Below, piece by piece: positions 10,384 through 19,998 of a stretch of 60,529 nucleotides of DNA. The position numbers and the translations under genes are program-made. The notes beneath the pieces are model-generated. The model had not been told where the DNA came from. It made no database searches and saw only the letters and a program-made list of their open reading frames with translations. This stretch comes from Candidatus Accumulibacter regalis (GTDB lineage: Bacteria; Pseudomonadota; Gammaproteobacteria; Burkholderiales; Rhodocyclaceae). The DNA is taken from positions 1-60,529 of the forward strand of contig JEMY01000016.1 in the NCBI GenBank assembly GCA_000585075.1, written 5' to 3'. Position 1 is the stretch's first letter. Every line of letters starts with the position of its first letter.

Positions 10384-11046
10384 ATGACCCAGGACGAACT
10401 GAAGAAAGCCGTAGCCCGTGCAGCCCTTGCCTACCTGGTCGACGGGGAAATCGTCGGCGTCGGAACGGGATCGACCGCCAACTGCTTCATTGACGAGCTG
10501 GCCGGAATTCGCCACCGGATCCGCGGAGCCGTGGCCAGTTCCGAAACCACCCGCAAGCGACTCGAAGGCCACGGCATCACGGTCTTCGATCTCGACACGG
10601 TGGACGTCATCCCGGTATACGTCGACGGTGCCGACGAGATCAACGCCACGCTGCAGATGATCAAGGGCGGCGGCGGCGCCCTGACCCGTGAAAAGATCGT
10701 CGCCGCGGTGGCCGCGAAGTTCGTCTGCATCGCCGACGGCAGCAAACTGGTCACGGTACTGGGTCACTTCCCGCTGCCCGTCGAAGTCATTCCCATGGCC
10801 ATCGGCCACGTCTGCCGCCAACTGGCGGCAATTGGCGGCACGCCGAGGCTGCGCGAGGGTTTCGTGACCGATAACGGCAATCTGATCGTGGACGTCAGCG
10901 GACTCGCCATCCTCGACGCCAGCGCCCTGGAAACGCGGATCAACCAGATCGTCGGCGTGGTGACCAATGGCCTGTTCGCCCACCGGCCGGCCGATGTCTG
11001 TCTGCTCGCCACGCAGGGTGGCGTGCAGACGCTGAGCGCGAAATGA
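10384..11046 (+). CDS. rpiA: Ribose-5-phosphate isomerase A
   Basis: Interconverts ribose 5-phosphate and ribulose 5-phosphate in the pentose phosphate pathway. The 220-residue protein has GTGSTA near the N-terminus, the catalytic DGADEI and [11 protein letters not shown] motifs. ATG 10384 is the family-like start; the frame is open upstream without similarity. A TACAAT hexamer at 10314-10319 may be its -10 element, but no good -35 is visible. Confidence 0.96.
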   Translation: MTQDELKKAVARAALAYLVDGEIVGVGTGSTANCFIDELAGIRHRIRGAVASSETTRKRLEGHGITVFDLDTVDVIPVYVDGADEINATLQMIKGGGGALTREKIVAAVAAKFVCIADGSKLVTVLGHFPLPVEVIPMAIGHVCRQLAAIGGTPRLREGFVTDNGNLIVDVSGLAILDASALETRINQIVGVVTNGLFAHRPADVCLLATQGGVQTLSAK

Positions 11047-11176
11047 ACCATCGCGCCGGGTCGCTCAAGGCGGACGCCGGCCCTTGCGCCAGCGTCCGGC
11101 ACTGGCCAGCATCACGGCAAGCGAGCAAGCCACGCCCTGGATCACCAACCGCGCGCTGAGCGGAATCCAGCGGCGG

Positions 11177-11449
11177 CTACGGCTTGGGGGGTACGTAACC
11201 CTGCACGGCGTCGGCGCCGCTCCCAAAGAAATGCCTCTCCAGCTGCTCGGCCAGGTACTTGCGGTGTGCGGCATCGGCAAGGTTGAGGCGATTCTCGTTG
11301 ATGATCATGGTCTGCATGCGAACCCATTGCTGCCACGCCTCCTTGGAGACTTCTTCATAAATGCGCTTGCCCAACTCACCCGGATAGGGGGGAAAATCAA
11401 GACCTTCAGCCTCACGCCCCAGCTTGATGCAGTTAACCATTCTTGCCAT
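11177..11449 (-). CDS. yggX: Fe(2+)-trafficking / oxidative damage protection protein
   Basis: The 90-residue protein begins [19 protein letters not shown] and has the conserved [12 protein letters not shown] and [14 protein letters not shown] segments of YggX, which protects iron-sulfur enzymes and may carry iron. ATG 11449 has AAGGAG six bases upstream; an upstream extension in frame is not family-like. It lies downstream of argA on the same strand. Confidence 0.95.
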   Translation of the reverse strand: MARMVNCIKLGREAEGLDFPPYPGELGKRIYEEVSKEAWQQWVRMQTMIINENRLNLADAAHRKYLAEQLERHFFGSGADAVQGYVPPKP

Positions 11450-11545
11450 GCAACCCACTCCTTGAAACGCTGCGGACAGCCCGCAGAGCCAAACGTTATG
11501 CGTCCCCGCCGGCCGCACGGACCGAGCGGAAAACACGGGAAAAAC

Positions 11546-12865
11546 CTAGAGATACTTGATCAGCACCTTGGAACGACGCTGCAGGTTATAGACCAGCCGC
11601 TTTTCGGCCGGCAGCTGATCGACCTGGCGCACGACGAAGCCGCGCTCCCTGAACCACTGCGAGGTCACGGTCGTCAGCACGAACAGGCGCTTGACTCCCG
11701 AAGCACGCGCCTTGGCCTCGATGCGCTTCATCAGCAATGCGCCATAACCCCAACGACGATAATGCGGGTGCACGGCCACACAAGCCAGCTCGGCCTCCTC
11801 GGCGCCATAAGGGTAAAGTGCCGCGCAGGCGACGATCACCCGATCGTGTTCAACGACCGAGAAGCGCGATATCTCGCGCTCCAGCAACTCTCGTGACCGG
11901 CGAACCAGGGAACCTTCTGCTTCGAGCGGTTCGATCAGCGCCACCAGGCCGCCGATATCGTCGGGGCGAGCGTCGCGCAGGATTTCAAGCGACTCGCGGC
12001 TGATGACCGTGCCCACGCCGTCACGCGTAAACAGCTCGCGCAATAGCGTACCGTCCTCGTCGTAACCGATCATGTGCACTCGTCCGACACCGGCACGGCC
12101 GGCGCGCACCGCGCAGGGGAGATAACGCTTCAGATCGCTCGACAGCCAGTCACCCAGGCTGACCAGCCGCTCGGCCGCGTCCACCGTCAACTCGTCGAGC
12201 AGCGCGCCATCGATGTCGGTGGCGCCGCGGCTGTCGGTCAGGAAGATGAGCTTGTCTACCGGCAGCGACGAGGCGACCGCCTCGGCCACCTCCTCCACGG
12301 CGAGATTGAAGATCTCTCCGGTCGGGCTCGACCCCAGGCAGGACAGCAGAACGATGTTGCCGAGGCCCAGCTGCGCGCGAATCCCCTCGCTGTCGACCTT
12401 GCGCACCTGACCCGAATACTGCAGGTCGACGCCATCGACGACACCGAGCGGCCGCGCGGTCACGAAATTGCCGCCGACGACCCTGATCGTGCTATTGGCC
12501 ATTGGCGTATCGGCGAGACCCTGTGACAACAGGGCCTCGATCCTGACGTAGATGCTGCCCACCGCGTCGATCGCACAATCGAGGGCGCTGGCATCGGTGA
12601 CACGATAGTTGCCGTGATAGACCGACTCCAGCCCCTTCTGGCGCAGCAACTCCTCGATCTGCGGCCGCGCGCCGTGAACCAGGATCAGGCGAACGCCAAG
12701 CGCCGCCAGAAGGTTAACGTCGTAGGCCAGCGTACGCGCCAGCGGCCCGGCAATTGCCTTGCCGCCAAAAGCGATCAGAAAAGTCTTGCCACGAAACAGA
12801 TTGACGTACGGCGCAACCGAACGGAACCAGGTAACGAAGTGGGCAGAGCTGAAGTCGTCCGACAT
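11546..12865 (-). CDS. argA: N-acetylglutamate synthase
   Basis: First step of arginine synthesis: acetyl-CoA plus glutamate gives N-acetylglutamate. The 439-residue protein has an N-terminal amino-acid-kinase-like domain (IAFGGKAI near residue 30) and a C-terminal GNAT acetyltransferase domain with VHPHYRRWGYG (acetyl-CoA binding, around residue 365). This is the classical two-domain, arginine-inhibited form. It starts one base after the stop of the polyphosphate:AMP phosphotransferase gene, so the two are probably cotranscribed. Confidence 0.95.
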   Translation of the reverse strand: MSDDFSSAHFVTWFRSVAPYVNLFRGKTFLIAFGGKAIAGPLARTLAYDVNLLAALGVRLILVHGARPQIEELLRQKGLESVYHGNYRVTDASALDCAIDAVGSIYVRIEALLSQGLADTPMANSTIRVVGGNFVTARPLGVVDGVDLQYSGQVRKVDSEGIRAQLGLGNIVLLSCLGSSPTGEIFNLAVEEVAEAVASSLPVDKLIFLTDSRGATDIDGALLDELTVDAAERLVSLGDWLSSDLKRYLPCAVRAGRAGVGRVHMIGYDEDGTLLRELFTRDGVGTVISRESLEILRDARPDDIGGLVALIEPLEAEGSLVRRSRELLEREISRFSVVEHDRVIVACAALYPYGAEEAELACVAVHPHYRRWGYGALLMKRIEAKARASGVKRLFVLTTVTSQWFRERGFVVRQVDQLPAEKRLVYNLQRRSKVLIKYL

Positions 12866-12866
12866 G

Positions 12867-14516
12867 TCACTCGGCAGCTTCGGCCTTTGCGTCGAGCGCC
12901 TCGGATTCGCCGCCCTTGCTGGCCTCCTTGGCCTCCTTGACCTCCTTGGCCTCTTTGACGTCTTTCGCCTTCTCGGCTTTTGCGGCCTTGGCTGCTTTTG
13001 CCGCCTTCGGGACCTTGGGTTCCTTCATCGGCGCGAGCTTCAGCTCCTTCTCGATCCGCTCGCAGATGGTCTGCAGGACCTTGACGCGCGCGAAATACTT
13101 GTCGTTGGCCTCGACGATGGTCCACGGAGCGGTTCCGGAACTGGTGCGATCCATCATGTCGCAGACAGCCTCATGGTAGGGCCCGGCCTTGTCGCGGTTA
13201 CGCCAGTCTTCCTCGGTTATCTTGAAACGCTTGTGCTCAACCTCCGCGCGCTGCTCGAAGCGCTGCAACTGTTCCTCGTCAGTGATCTGCAGCCAGAACT
13301 TGATGACGATACCGCCAGCGTGGAAGATATCGTGTTCGAAATCGTTGATTTCGGCGTAAGCGCGCTGCCAGTCGGCTTCGCTGCAGAAGCCTTCGACTCG
13401 CTCGACCAGCACTCGGCCGTACCAGGTGCGGTCGAAGATCACCACCCGTCCGAGACGCGGCATATGCCGCCAGAAGCGCCAGAGATACGGCTGCGCGCGC
13501 TCCTCCTCGGTCGGTGCAGCGATCGGAACGATCTGATACTGGCGGGCGTCCATGGCCGAAATGATGCGCCGGATGGCGCCCCCCTTGCCGGCCGCATCGG
13601 AGCCCTCGAAAGCGAGAATCAAGGCGCGTTTCTTGAACTCCGGGTGACGCGTCAGCTCCGCCAGGCGCCCCTGCCACTTCGCCAGCTCGGGTGAGTAAAC
13701 GCTCTTCGGCAGGCTTTGCGACATGTCCAGCGCACTGAGCACGTCAAGACCGTCGATGCGTGGCGACAAGGCTGGCGCGACCGGCGTGCTCTGCGGCGGC
13801 CGCTTGTCCGCCAAACGCTGCTGGACGGCGTCGAGAATCGTCTTGCCAACGGTCAGCGAACGATAGCGGTCGTCGGTCCCTTCGACGATAATCCACGGCG
13901 CCCCGGGCGTACTGGTGGTACGCAGCAGATGACCGGCCACTTCCTGCAGTTTGTCGTAGGTCTTCAGACGATCCCAACTGGCCTTGGTGACTCGCCACTT
14001 GGTCAAGGGGTTGGCTTCGATGTCGGTCAAGCGCTGCCGTTGTGCGTCCTTGGACAGGTGAATCCAGAACTTGAGCACCAGCGCGCCCTCATTGACCAGC
14101 ATCGCCTCGAAGCGGTTGAGTTCGTCCATGCGCTGATCGAAAGCGGAGCGCGGCATTTCGCCGCTGATGCGTTCGGCGATCGGCGCCGAATACCAGGAGC
14201 CGGAGAAAATTCCGACGCGCCCTTTCGGCGGCAGTGCCCGCCAGTAACGCCACATCGACGGGCGCGCCTTCTCTTCGGCGGTGGGAGCGTAGAAGGCATG
14301 GGTCGACAGGAAGCGCGGGTCCATCCACTCGTACAGGACATTGATGGTTTCGCCCTTGCCCGATCCATCGACACCGCTGATCAGAACGATCACCGGAAAG
14401 CTGCCGTTCTCGCTCAACTGTCCTTGCACCTCAAGCAGCGCCGCGCGCAACTTGGGGACCTCTTCACGGTAGGTTGCCTTGTCGATCTTGTGTCCCAGCT
14501 CGGCCGATTCAAACAT
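12867..14516 (-). CDS. pap: Polyphosphate:AMP phosphotransferase (two-domain PPK2)
   Basis: Transfers phosphate from polyphosphate to AMP, giving ADP. The 549-residue protein holds two PPK2 domains. The N-terminal domain has a P-loop-like GVDGSGKGET but SGSWY where the acidic lid motif is expected. The C-terminal domain has GSDAAGKGG and DRTWYGR, so it is probably the active one, as in class II PPK2 enzymes. The last 50 residues form a low-complexity tail of Lys, Ala, Glu and Val repeats (for example KAAKAAKAEKAK) that is not part of the PPK2 fold. Upstream neighbour is rsmE, downstream is argA. Confidence 0.93.
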   Translation of the reverse strand: MFESAELGHKIDKATYREEVPKLRAALLEVQGQLSENGSFPVIVLISGVDGSGKGETINVLYEWMDPRFLSTHAFYAPTAEEKARPSMWRYWRALPPKGRVGIFSGSWYSAPIAERISGEMPRSAFDQRMDELNRFEAMLVNEGALVLKFWIHLSKDAQRQRLTDIEANPLTKWRVTKASWDRLKTYDKLQEVAGHLLRTTSTPGAPWIIVEGTDDRYRSLTVGKTILDAVQQRLADKRPPQSTPVAPALSPRIDGLDVLSALDMSQSLPKSVYSPELAKWQGRLAELTRHPEFKKRALILAFEGSDAAGKGGAIRRIISAMDARQYQIVPIAAPTEEERAQPYLWRFWRHMPRLGRVVIFDRTWYGRVLVERVEGFCSEADWQRAYAEINDFEHDIFHAGGIVIKFWLQITDEEQLQRFEQRAEVEHKRFKITEEDWRNRDKAGPYHEAVCDMMDRTSSGTAPWTIVEANDKYFARVKVLQTICERIEKELKLAPMKEPKVPKAAKAAKAAKAEKAKDVKEAKEVKEAKEASKGGESEALDAKAEAAE

Positions 14517-14519
14517 TCC

Positions 14520-15272
14520 TTACTCCTCTTTCAGGTCACCCCACAAAAACTGGATCGCCGCGAGCGCAGCCAGACCGGCGGTCTCGGTGCGCAGGATACG
14601 CGGGCCGAGACGCACCGACAAAAAACCGCACTGCGACGCCAGTTGCATTTCCTCTGGCGCCAGTCCACCCTCGGCGCCGATCAGCAGTTCTACACGCGTG
14701 CCGGGGACAGGCGCCGGCACGCCCATCAACGAGCATCCGGCAGTCGGCGCGAGCAGCAAGCGCAGGACATCCGACCCGGGCCGGCGCGCCAACCAGTCGC
14801 CAATGCTCTCCGGTGCGGCGACCTCCGGCAGACGGTTTCTGCCGCACTGTTCGCCGGCGGCGGCGACGACACCTCGCCAGTGCTCGAGCCGACGCAGGGC
14901 GCGCTCGTCGGCGAGACGCACCACACTGCGCCGCGAAACCACCGGCACGATACGCTGGACGCCAAGTTCGACCGCCTTCTGCACCGTCAAGTCCATTTTT
15001 TCACCCGCCTGCAGCGCCTGCACCAGGGTGATCGCAAGCGGCGATTCACGCTCGATGGGCGACCAGCCGAGGACCTCGACGCTGACTCGCGAACGCTCGA
15101 CAAGTGCTATTCGCGCGGAATATTCCCCCCCGCTGCCGGTGAACAGCGTCAAGGCAGCGCCGCTGCGCAGGCGCAAGACCTTCAGCGCATGATGCGCAAC
15201 GCGTTCGGGCAATTCGACGCGCGCGCCGACCAGCAGCGGGATCGGGCAATGAAAACGGGGATCATTCACCAT
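14520..15272 (-). CDS. rsmE: 16S rRNA (uracil1498-N3)-methyltransferase
   Basis: SPOUT-family methyltransferase acting on U1498 of 16S rRNA. The 250-residue protein has the N-terminal PUA-like part (PERVAHHALKVLRLRSG) and the knotted SAM-binding site LLIGAEGGLAPEE with RLGPRILRTETAGLAALA at the C-terminus. ATG at 15272. It ends 3 bases before the phosphotransferase start. Confidence 0.95.
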   Translation of the reverse strand: MVNDPRFHCPIPLLVGARVELPERVAHHALKVLRLRSGAALTLFTGSGGEYSARIALVERSRVSVEVLGWSPIERESPLAITLVQALQAGEKMDLTVQKAVELGVQRIVPVVSRRSVVRLADERALRRLEHWRGVVAAAGEQCGRNRLPEVAAPESIGDWLARRPGSDVLRLLLAPTAGCSLMGVPAPVPGTRVELLIGAEGGLAPEEMQLASQCGFLSVRLGPRILRTETAGLAALAAIQFLWGDLKEE

Positions 15273-15325
15273 GTTATTATAAAAGCTTAGCTACTGGATG
15301 GTCGTTCTTTGGAGGCAGCCCTGTC

Positions 15326-15877
15326 ATGGCGCTCAATACACCGGTGTGTGACTTCGGCTGGCAAGCCGTAGACTTCGAACTCGAGGACACCACGGGCTCA
15401 CGACATACGCTGGATTCGCTCCGTGGCCCGAACGGGCTGCTGCTGATGTTCATTTGCAACCACTGCCCGTACGTCAAGGCAATCATCGACCGCATCTGTC
15501 GCGACGCACGCGAAGTGCAGGCACTGGGCATCGGCGTCGCCGCGATCATGAGCAACGACCCCAGCGAATATCCCGAGGATTCTCTTGAAAACATGCAGCA
15601 ACTGGCCCGCCAGCGCAACTTTTCCTTCCCCTACCTCTGCGACACGACACAGAACGTCGCGCGCAGCTACGCGGCCGTTTGCACACCCGACTTCTTCGGG
15701 TTCAACGGCCGACTGGAGCTGCAGTACCGCGGCCGTCTCGACGCCAGCGGCCGCCTGCCCGCGGCGACGGACGCTCGTCGCGAGTTGCTGGAAGCCATGC
15801 GCACGGTCGCCGAGACCGGACAGGGTCCTCGCGAACAGGTCGCCAGCATCGGTTGTTCGATCAAATGGCGCGCCTGA
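15326..15877 (+). CDS. Thioredoxin-fold redox protein (AhpC/TSA-like)
   Basis: Cytoplasmic 183-residue protein with a thioredoxin fold and an active-site CxxC in MFICNHCPYVKAI (about residues 45-57). The C-terminal part has the cis-proline region ATPDFFGF-like (CTPDFFGFNG). It belongs to the thioredoxin-family proteins annotated as redoxin or alkyl hydroperoxide reductase-like; a thiol reductase or peroxidase role is inference. GGAGG lies 11 bases before the ATG. An extended -10-like TGTTATTAT (15272-15280) lies between it and the divergent rsmE. Confidence 0.85.
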   Translation: MALNTPVCDFGWQAVDFELEDTTGSRHTLDSLRGPNGLLLMFICNHCPYVKAIIDRICRDAREVQALGIGVAAIMSNDPSEYPEDSLENMQQLARQRNFSFPYLCDTTQNVARSYAAVCTPDFFGFNGRLELQYRGRLDASGRLPAATDARRELLEAMRTVAETGQGPREQVASIGCSIKWRA

Positions 15878-15883
15878 TTCACG

Positions 15884-16756
15884 ATGAACGGTATCGATAG
15901 TGCGGCCAGACTGGCGGCCGCTGACAGCGAACTCAAACGCATGCTCGACGGCGTTGTCGCGCTGGTCCGCGAGGTGGCGCAGCGCGAGATAATGCCGCGC
16001 TTCCTGCGCGTCATTCACGATCAGCGCAAGGACGACGGGTCCTTCTGCTCGGAAGCGGATGTGGCTGCCGAAAATTTCCTGCATGGACGTCTGCTGAAGA
16101 TCCGCAAGTGCCCGATCATCGGCGAAGAGATGACGCCGGAGACGCAACGTGCTGCCTGGCATGGCGGCAGCAACGACAACGACGGGCTGTGGTGCATCGA
16201 CCCGATCGACGGCACGACCAACTTCATCAACGGCCTCCCCTTCTTCGCCGTTTCGGTGGCCTGGATACGCGCGCGGCGGACGCGGCTGGCGGTGACCTAC
16301 AACCCGATCACCGACGAAATGTTCTATGCTCGCGAAGGCAACGGCGCTTACCTCAATGGCCGCCGCCTGCCGCTGCGCGCGGTAACGGCCGACATCGGGC
16401 GCGCCGTCGGCGGCGTGGACTTCAAGCGCATCCCCAAGCAACTCGCTGATCGCATTGCCGTCAGCCCGCCGTTCTATTCACAGCGCAACTTCGGCAGCTC
16501 GACACTCGACTGGTGTAACCTCGCCGCCGGCCGTCTCGACCTCTACCTGCACGGCGGCCAGAAACTCTGGGACTACGCCGCTGGCAGCCTCATCCTGCGC
16601 GAAACCGGCGGACAGGTGTGCACCCTGAGCAACGATGACTATGACGCCGAAGACGTCTGGCGGCGCTCCGTGATCGCCGCACTCAACCCAACGGTCTTTG
16701 CCACCTGGCGCAACTGGGTGCGACAGAACAGCCTGCCGGCAACGACCCAAAGCTGA
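15884..16756 (+). CDS. Inositol monophosphatase family protein
   Basis: Mg2+-dependent phosphatase of the IMPase/CysQ/FBPase superfamily, 290 residues. Metal-site motifs are GEEMTPE (about residue 85), WCIDPIDGTTNF (about 104-115) and the C-terminal WDYAAG (about 229). All catalytic carboxylates appear present. The substrate cannot be told from sequence; inositol phosphate, 3'-phosphoadenosine phosphate or a sugar phosphate are all possible. It follows the redoxin gene by 6 bases and is probably cotranscribed. Confidence 0.88.
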   Translation: MNGIDSAARLAAADSELKRMLDGVVALVREVAQREIMPRFLRVIHDQRKDDGSFCSEADVAAENFLHGRLLKIRKCPIIGEEMTPETQRAAWHGGSNDNDGLWCIDPIDGTTNFINGLPFFAVSVAWIRARRTRLAVTYNPITDEMFYAREGNGAYLNGRRLPLRAVTADIGRAVGGVDFKRIPKQLADRIAVSPPFYSQRNFGSSTLDWCNLAAGRLDLYLHGGQKLWDYAAGSLILRETGGQVCTLSNDDYDAEDVWRRSVIAALNPTVFATWRNWVRQNSLPATTQS

Positions 16757-16769
16757 GCGGCAGCGGCGC

Positions 16770-17918
16770 CTAGCGGCCGGGATCGCTGGGCAGTTCCCCC
16801 GCGGTCTGCCAACTGGCAGCCAGCGACGTGGCAATCTCACCGGAATCGAGCGAGGCCGCCACCGCGACTCGCTCGCTGGCGCAATGGAGGCCGGCGCGCT
16901 GCAACCAGTCGTGGCTGAAGTAGGTATCCGCGTAGCGCTGCCCGGCGTCACAAAGCAGGGTCACCACCGAGCCGCTTTCGCCACTCGCGCGCATCTCGTC
17001 CATGCACGCCAGCGCGGCGATCAGATTGGTGCCCGTCGACGGGCCGACGCTGCGTCCCAGACGCGTGGAGAGCTCGTACATCGCCGCCACCGACCAGACG
17101 TCCGGCACCTTGACCATGGCGTCGATCACCTCGGGCAGGAACGACGCCTCGACGCGTGGCCGGCCAATACCCTCGATGCGTGAGCCTTTGTGCACACGTA
17201 GCTCCGGGTCCCGGTGGCGATAGTGGTCGAAAAAGACCGAGTACTCGGCGTCCGCGGCGCAGACGCGCGTTGGCCGCGCACGGTAGCGCACGTAACGGCC
17301 GAGGGTAGCGACGGTACCGCCGGTACCGGCACTCGAGACCAACCAGCTCGGAACGGGGTACTTTTCGAGCCGCATCTGGTCGAAAATCGACTCGGCGATG
17401 TTGTTGTTGGAACGCCAGTCGGTTGCTCGCTCGGCGTAGGTGAACTGATCCATGTAGTAACCACCGAACTTGTCGGCCAGGCGCTGTGCTTCGCTGTAGA
17501 TGCTCATCGGGTCGTCAATGAAGTGGCAGCGGCCGCCCTGGAATTCGATCGCCGCAACCTTCTCCTGCGACGTCGACTCCGGCATCACGGCGAGAAAAGG
17601 CAGGCCGACGAGGCGGGCAAAATAGGCCTCGGAGATGGCCGTCGAACCGCTCGACGCCTCGACCACCGTACTCCCCTCGCGTAACCAGCCGTTGCACAGC
17701 GCATAGAGAAACAGCGAGCGCGCCAGACGGTGTTTGAGACTGCCCGTGGGGTGACTCGATTCGTCCTTCAGATAGAGATCGACGCCCGGGAAACCGGGTA
17801 GCGGCAAAGGGATGAGGTGGGTATCGCTGGAGCGCTGGAAGTCGGCTTCGATGCGGCGAATGGCAGCCAGCACCCAGCTCTTGTCGGCGCCGCGAGAGAG
17901 TCCGGAAGTCGTCTTCAT
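16770..17918 (-). CDS. PLP-dependent cysteine synthase/desulfhydrase family protein
   Basis: Fold-type II PLP enzyme of 382 residues. The PLP lysine lies in [11 protein letters not shown] (about residues 57-67). The substrate-binding loop is EASSGSTAI (about 108-116), and the phosphate loop is [12 protein letters not shown] (about 216-227). The long family-specific N-terminal region, [12 protein letters not shown] and the following segments resemble the Cds1 cysteine desulfhydrase group more than CysK or CysM. It may make H2S from cysteine, but that is inference. Single gene, convergent with the phosphatase gene and divergent from apbC. Confidence 0.8.
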   Translation of the reverse strand: MKTTSGLSRGADKSWVLAAIRRIEADFQRSSDTHLIPLPLPGFPGVDLYLKDESSHPTGSLKHRLARSLFLYALCNGWLREGSTVVEASSGSTAISEAYFARLVGLPFLAVMPESTSQEKVAAIEFQGGRCHFIDDPMSIYSEAQRLADKFGGYYMDQFTYAERATDWRSNNNIAESIFDQMRLEKYPVPSWLVSSAGTGGTVATLGRYVRYRARPTRVCAADAEYSVFFDHYRHRDPELRVHKGSRIEGIGRPRVEASFLPEVIDAMVKVPDVWSVAAMYELSTRLGRSVGPSTGTNLIAALACMDEMRASGESGSVVTLLCDAGQRYADTYFSHDWLQRAGLHCASERVAVAASLDSGEIATSLAASWQTAGELPSDPGR

Positions 17919-18072
17919 GCAGCGAGCTTAACAGGGCAGCCGGCGGGAGACAAAGGCATCCCTCACGGCGCCACGGCGCGTGGCTTATGCGCCGCTGCAC
18001 GTGTGCTGCAGCGCTTTTTCGGGTAAACTTTACTAAATCACTCAGGTATACATCAAAGGAGTTTTGGCAACC

Positions 18073-19164
18073 ATGGCTGTAACGATTGAAGCCGTACAGG
18101 CGGCGCTGAAGGATCTGATCGATCCGAACACCGAAAAAGATTACCTGTCGACGCGTTCGGCGAAGAACATCAAGGTCGAGGGGGCCGACGTCTCGCTGGA
18201 GATCGAACTCGGTTACCCGGCGAAAACACAGCTCGACGAAATCCGGCGGGCGGTGATCGAGAAACTGAGAACAATCGCCGGAATTGGCAATGTCAGCGTC
18301 AACGTCAGCGTCAAGATCGTCGCCCATACCGTACAGCGCGGACTGAAGCCACTCCCCGGCGTCAAGAACATCATCGCCGTGGCCTCCGGCAAGGGCGGCG
18401 TCGGCAAGAGCACGACGGCCGTGAACCTGGCCCTGGCGCTGGCGCAGGAAGGCGCCACAGTGGGTTTGCTCGACGCCGACATCTACGGCCCTTCGCAGCC
18501 GCAGATGCTCGGTCTGGCGGGCCAGAAGCCGGAGTCCGAGGATGGCAAGACGATGGATCCGCTGCGTGCGCACGGCCTGCAGGCGATGTCGATCGGCTTC
18601 ATGATCGATATCGATTCGCCGATGGTCTGGCGCGGACCCATGGTCACACAAGCCCTCGAACAGCTGCTCAAGCAGACCAGCTGGGACGACGTCGATTACC
18701 TCATTGTCGACATGCCGCCGGGAACCGGCGACACGCAGCTGACGCTGGCGCAGAAGGTTCCCGTGACGGGCGCGGTGATCGTCACCACGCCGCAGGACAT
18801 CGCGCTGATCGACGCCCGCAAGGGCCTCAAGATGTTCGAGAAGGTGGGCATCCCGATTCTCGGACTGGTCGAGAACATGAGCATCCACATCTGCTCGCAG
18901 TGCGGCCACGAAGAACACATCTTCGGCCACGGCGGCGGTCAGCAGATGTGCCAGGACTACGGCACCGAGTTCCTCGGCGCCCTGCCACTGGAGCTTTCGA
19001 TCCGCGAGTTGACCGATGCGGGCACGCCAACCGTGGTCGGCGCGCCGGACTCGCGGGCGGCCGAGATCTACCGCACGATTGCTCGTCGGCTCGCGCTCAA
19101 GGTGGCCGAGCGCAGCCGCGACATGAGCGCCAAGTTTCCGAGCATCGTCGTCCAGAACACCTGA
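18073..19164 (+). CDS. apbC: Iron-sulfur cluster carrier protein ApbC/Mrp
   Basis: Mrp/NBP35 ATPase that carries Fe-S clusters to target proteins. The 363-residue protein has an N-terminal DUF59 (MIP18-like) domain (residues 1-80), the deviant Walker A KGGVGKSTTAVNLA near residue 105, and the cluster-binding CxxC in HICSQCGHE near residue 275. ATG 18073 is preferred over the in-frame TTG at 18064 because AAGGAG (18056-18061) is 11 bases upstream of the ATG but only 2 from the TTG. Confidence 0.95.
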   Translation: MAVTIEAVQAALKDLIDPNTEKDYLSTRSAKNIKVEGADVSLEIELGYPAKTQLDEIRRAVIEKLRTIAGIGNVSVNVSVKIVAHTVQRGLKPLPGVKNIIAVASGKGGVGKSTTAVNLALALAQEGATVGLLDADIYGPSQPQMLGLAGQKPESEDGKTMDPLRAHGLQAMSIGFMIDIDSPMVWRGPMVTQALEQLLKQTSWDDVDYLIVDMPPGTGDTQLTLAQKVPVTGAVIVTTPQDIALIDARKGLKMFEKVGIPILGLVENMSIHICSQCGHEEHIFGHGGGQQMCQDYGTEFLGALPLELSIRELTDAGTPTVVGAPDSRAAEIYRTIARRLALKVAERSRDMSAKFPSIVVQNT

Positions 19165-19323
19165 GCGCTGGAGAAAGAGGCGTGCCGGCGCCATTGGCGC
19201 TGCCACATTGCACCCGGCCGTGCGCCGGGTCGCCTGGCAGCCCGACGAGAAGCGGTTCCTTCTCCCGGCTGGACGCCGTAGAATGGGCACCTTTCCAGGG
19301 TTAGCACGGTAGGGTGAGCAGCG

Positions 19324-19890
19324 ATGTCGATCAAGTCGGACAGGTGGATCCGCCGCATGGCGGTAGAGCACGGCATGATCGAACCTTTCGAGCCGAACCA
19401 GGTGCGCGAGATCGACGGTCGCCGGATCGTCTCCTACGGCACTTCGAGCTACGGTTATGACATTCGCTGCTCGAACGAATTCAAGCTCTTCACCAACCTC
19501 AACTCGACGATCGTAGACCCGAAGAACTTCGATCCGAATTCATTCGTCGAGGTCAAGAACGACTTCTGCATCATCCCTCCGAACTCGTTTGCCCTGGCCC
19601 GCACGGTCGAATACTTCCGCATCCCACGCAGCGTGCTCACCGTCTGTCTCGGCAAGAGCACCTACGCGCGCTGCGGGATCATCGTCAATGTGACGCCGTT
19701 CGAACCCGAGTGGGAAGGCCACGTGACGCTGGAGTTTTCGAATACGACACCGCTGCCGGCAAAGATTTACGCCAACGAGGGCATCGCTCAGGTCCTGTTC
19801 TTCGAATCCGACGAGGAATGCGAAACCTCGTACAAGGATCGGGCCGGGAAATACCAGGGCCAGACCGGCGTGACACTGCCGAAAATGTGA
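19324..19890 (+). CDS. dcd: dCTP deaminase
   Basis: Deaminates dCTP to dUTP for thymidylate synthesis. The 188-residue length and the motifs [24 protein letters not shown] and [18 protein letters not shown] are those of Dcd. Catalytic glutamate lies in the last motif. A TAGAAT hexamer 40 bases upstream could be a -10 element. Preceded by apbC with a gap of about 160 bases. Confidence 0.96.
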   Translation: MSIKSDRWIRRMAVEHGMIEPFEPNQVREIDGRRIVSYGTSSYGYDIRCSNEFKLFTNLNSTIVDPKNFDPNSFVEVKNDFCIIPPNSFALARTVEYFRIPRSVLTVCLGKSTYARCGIIVNVTPFEPEWEGHVTLEFSNTTPLPAKIYANEGIAQVLFFESDEECETSYKDRAGKYQGQTGVTLPKM

Positions 19891-19998
19891 CCCCTGCATG
19901 AACGCCAGCCGTATCGTCGCCGGGCAACAAGCGTCGCCAACGCAGCCTGGCTCGCCGGACCCGGGTCGTACCACTCTTGATTTCGTACTGGACTGGCC

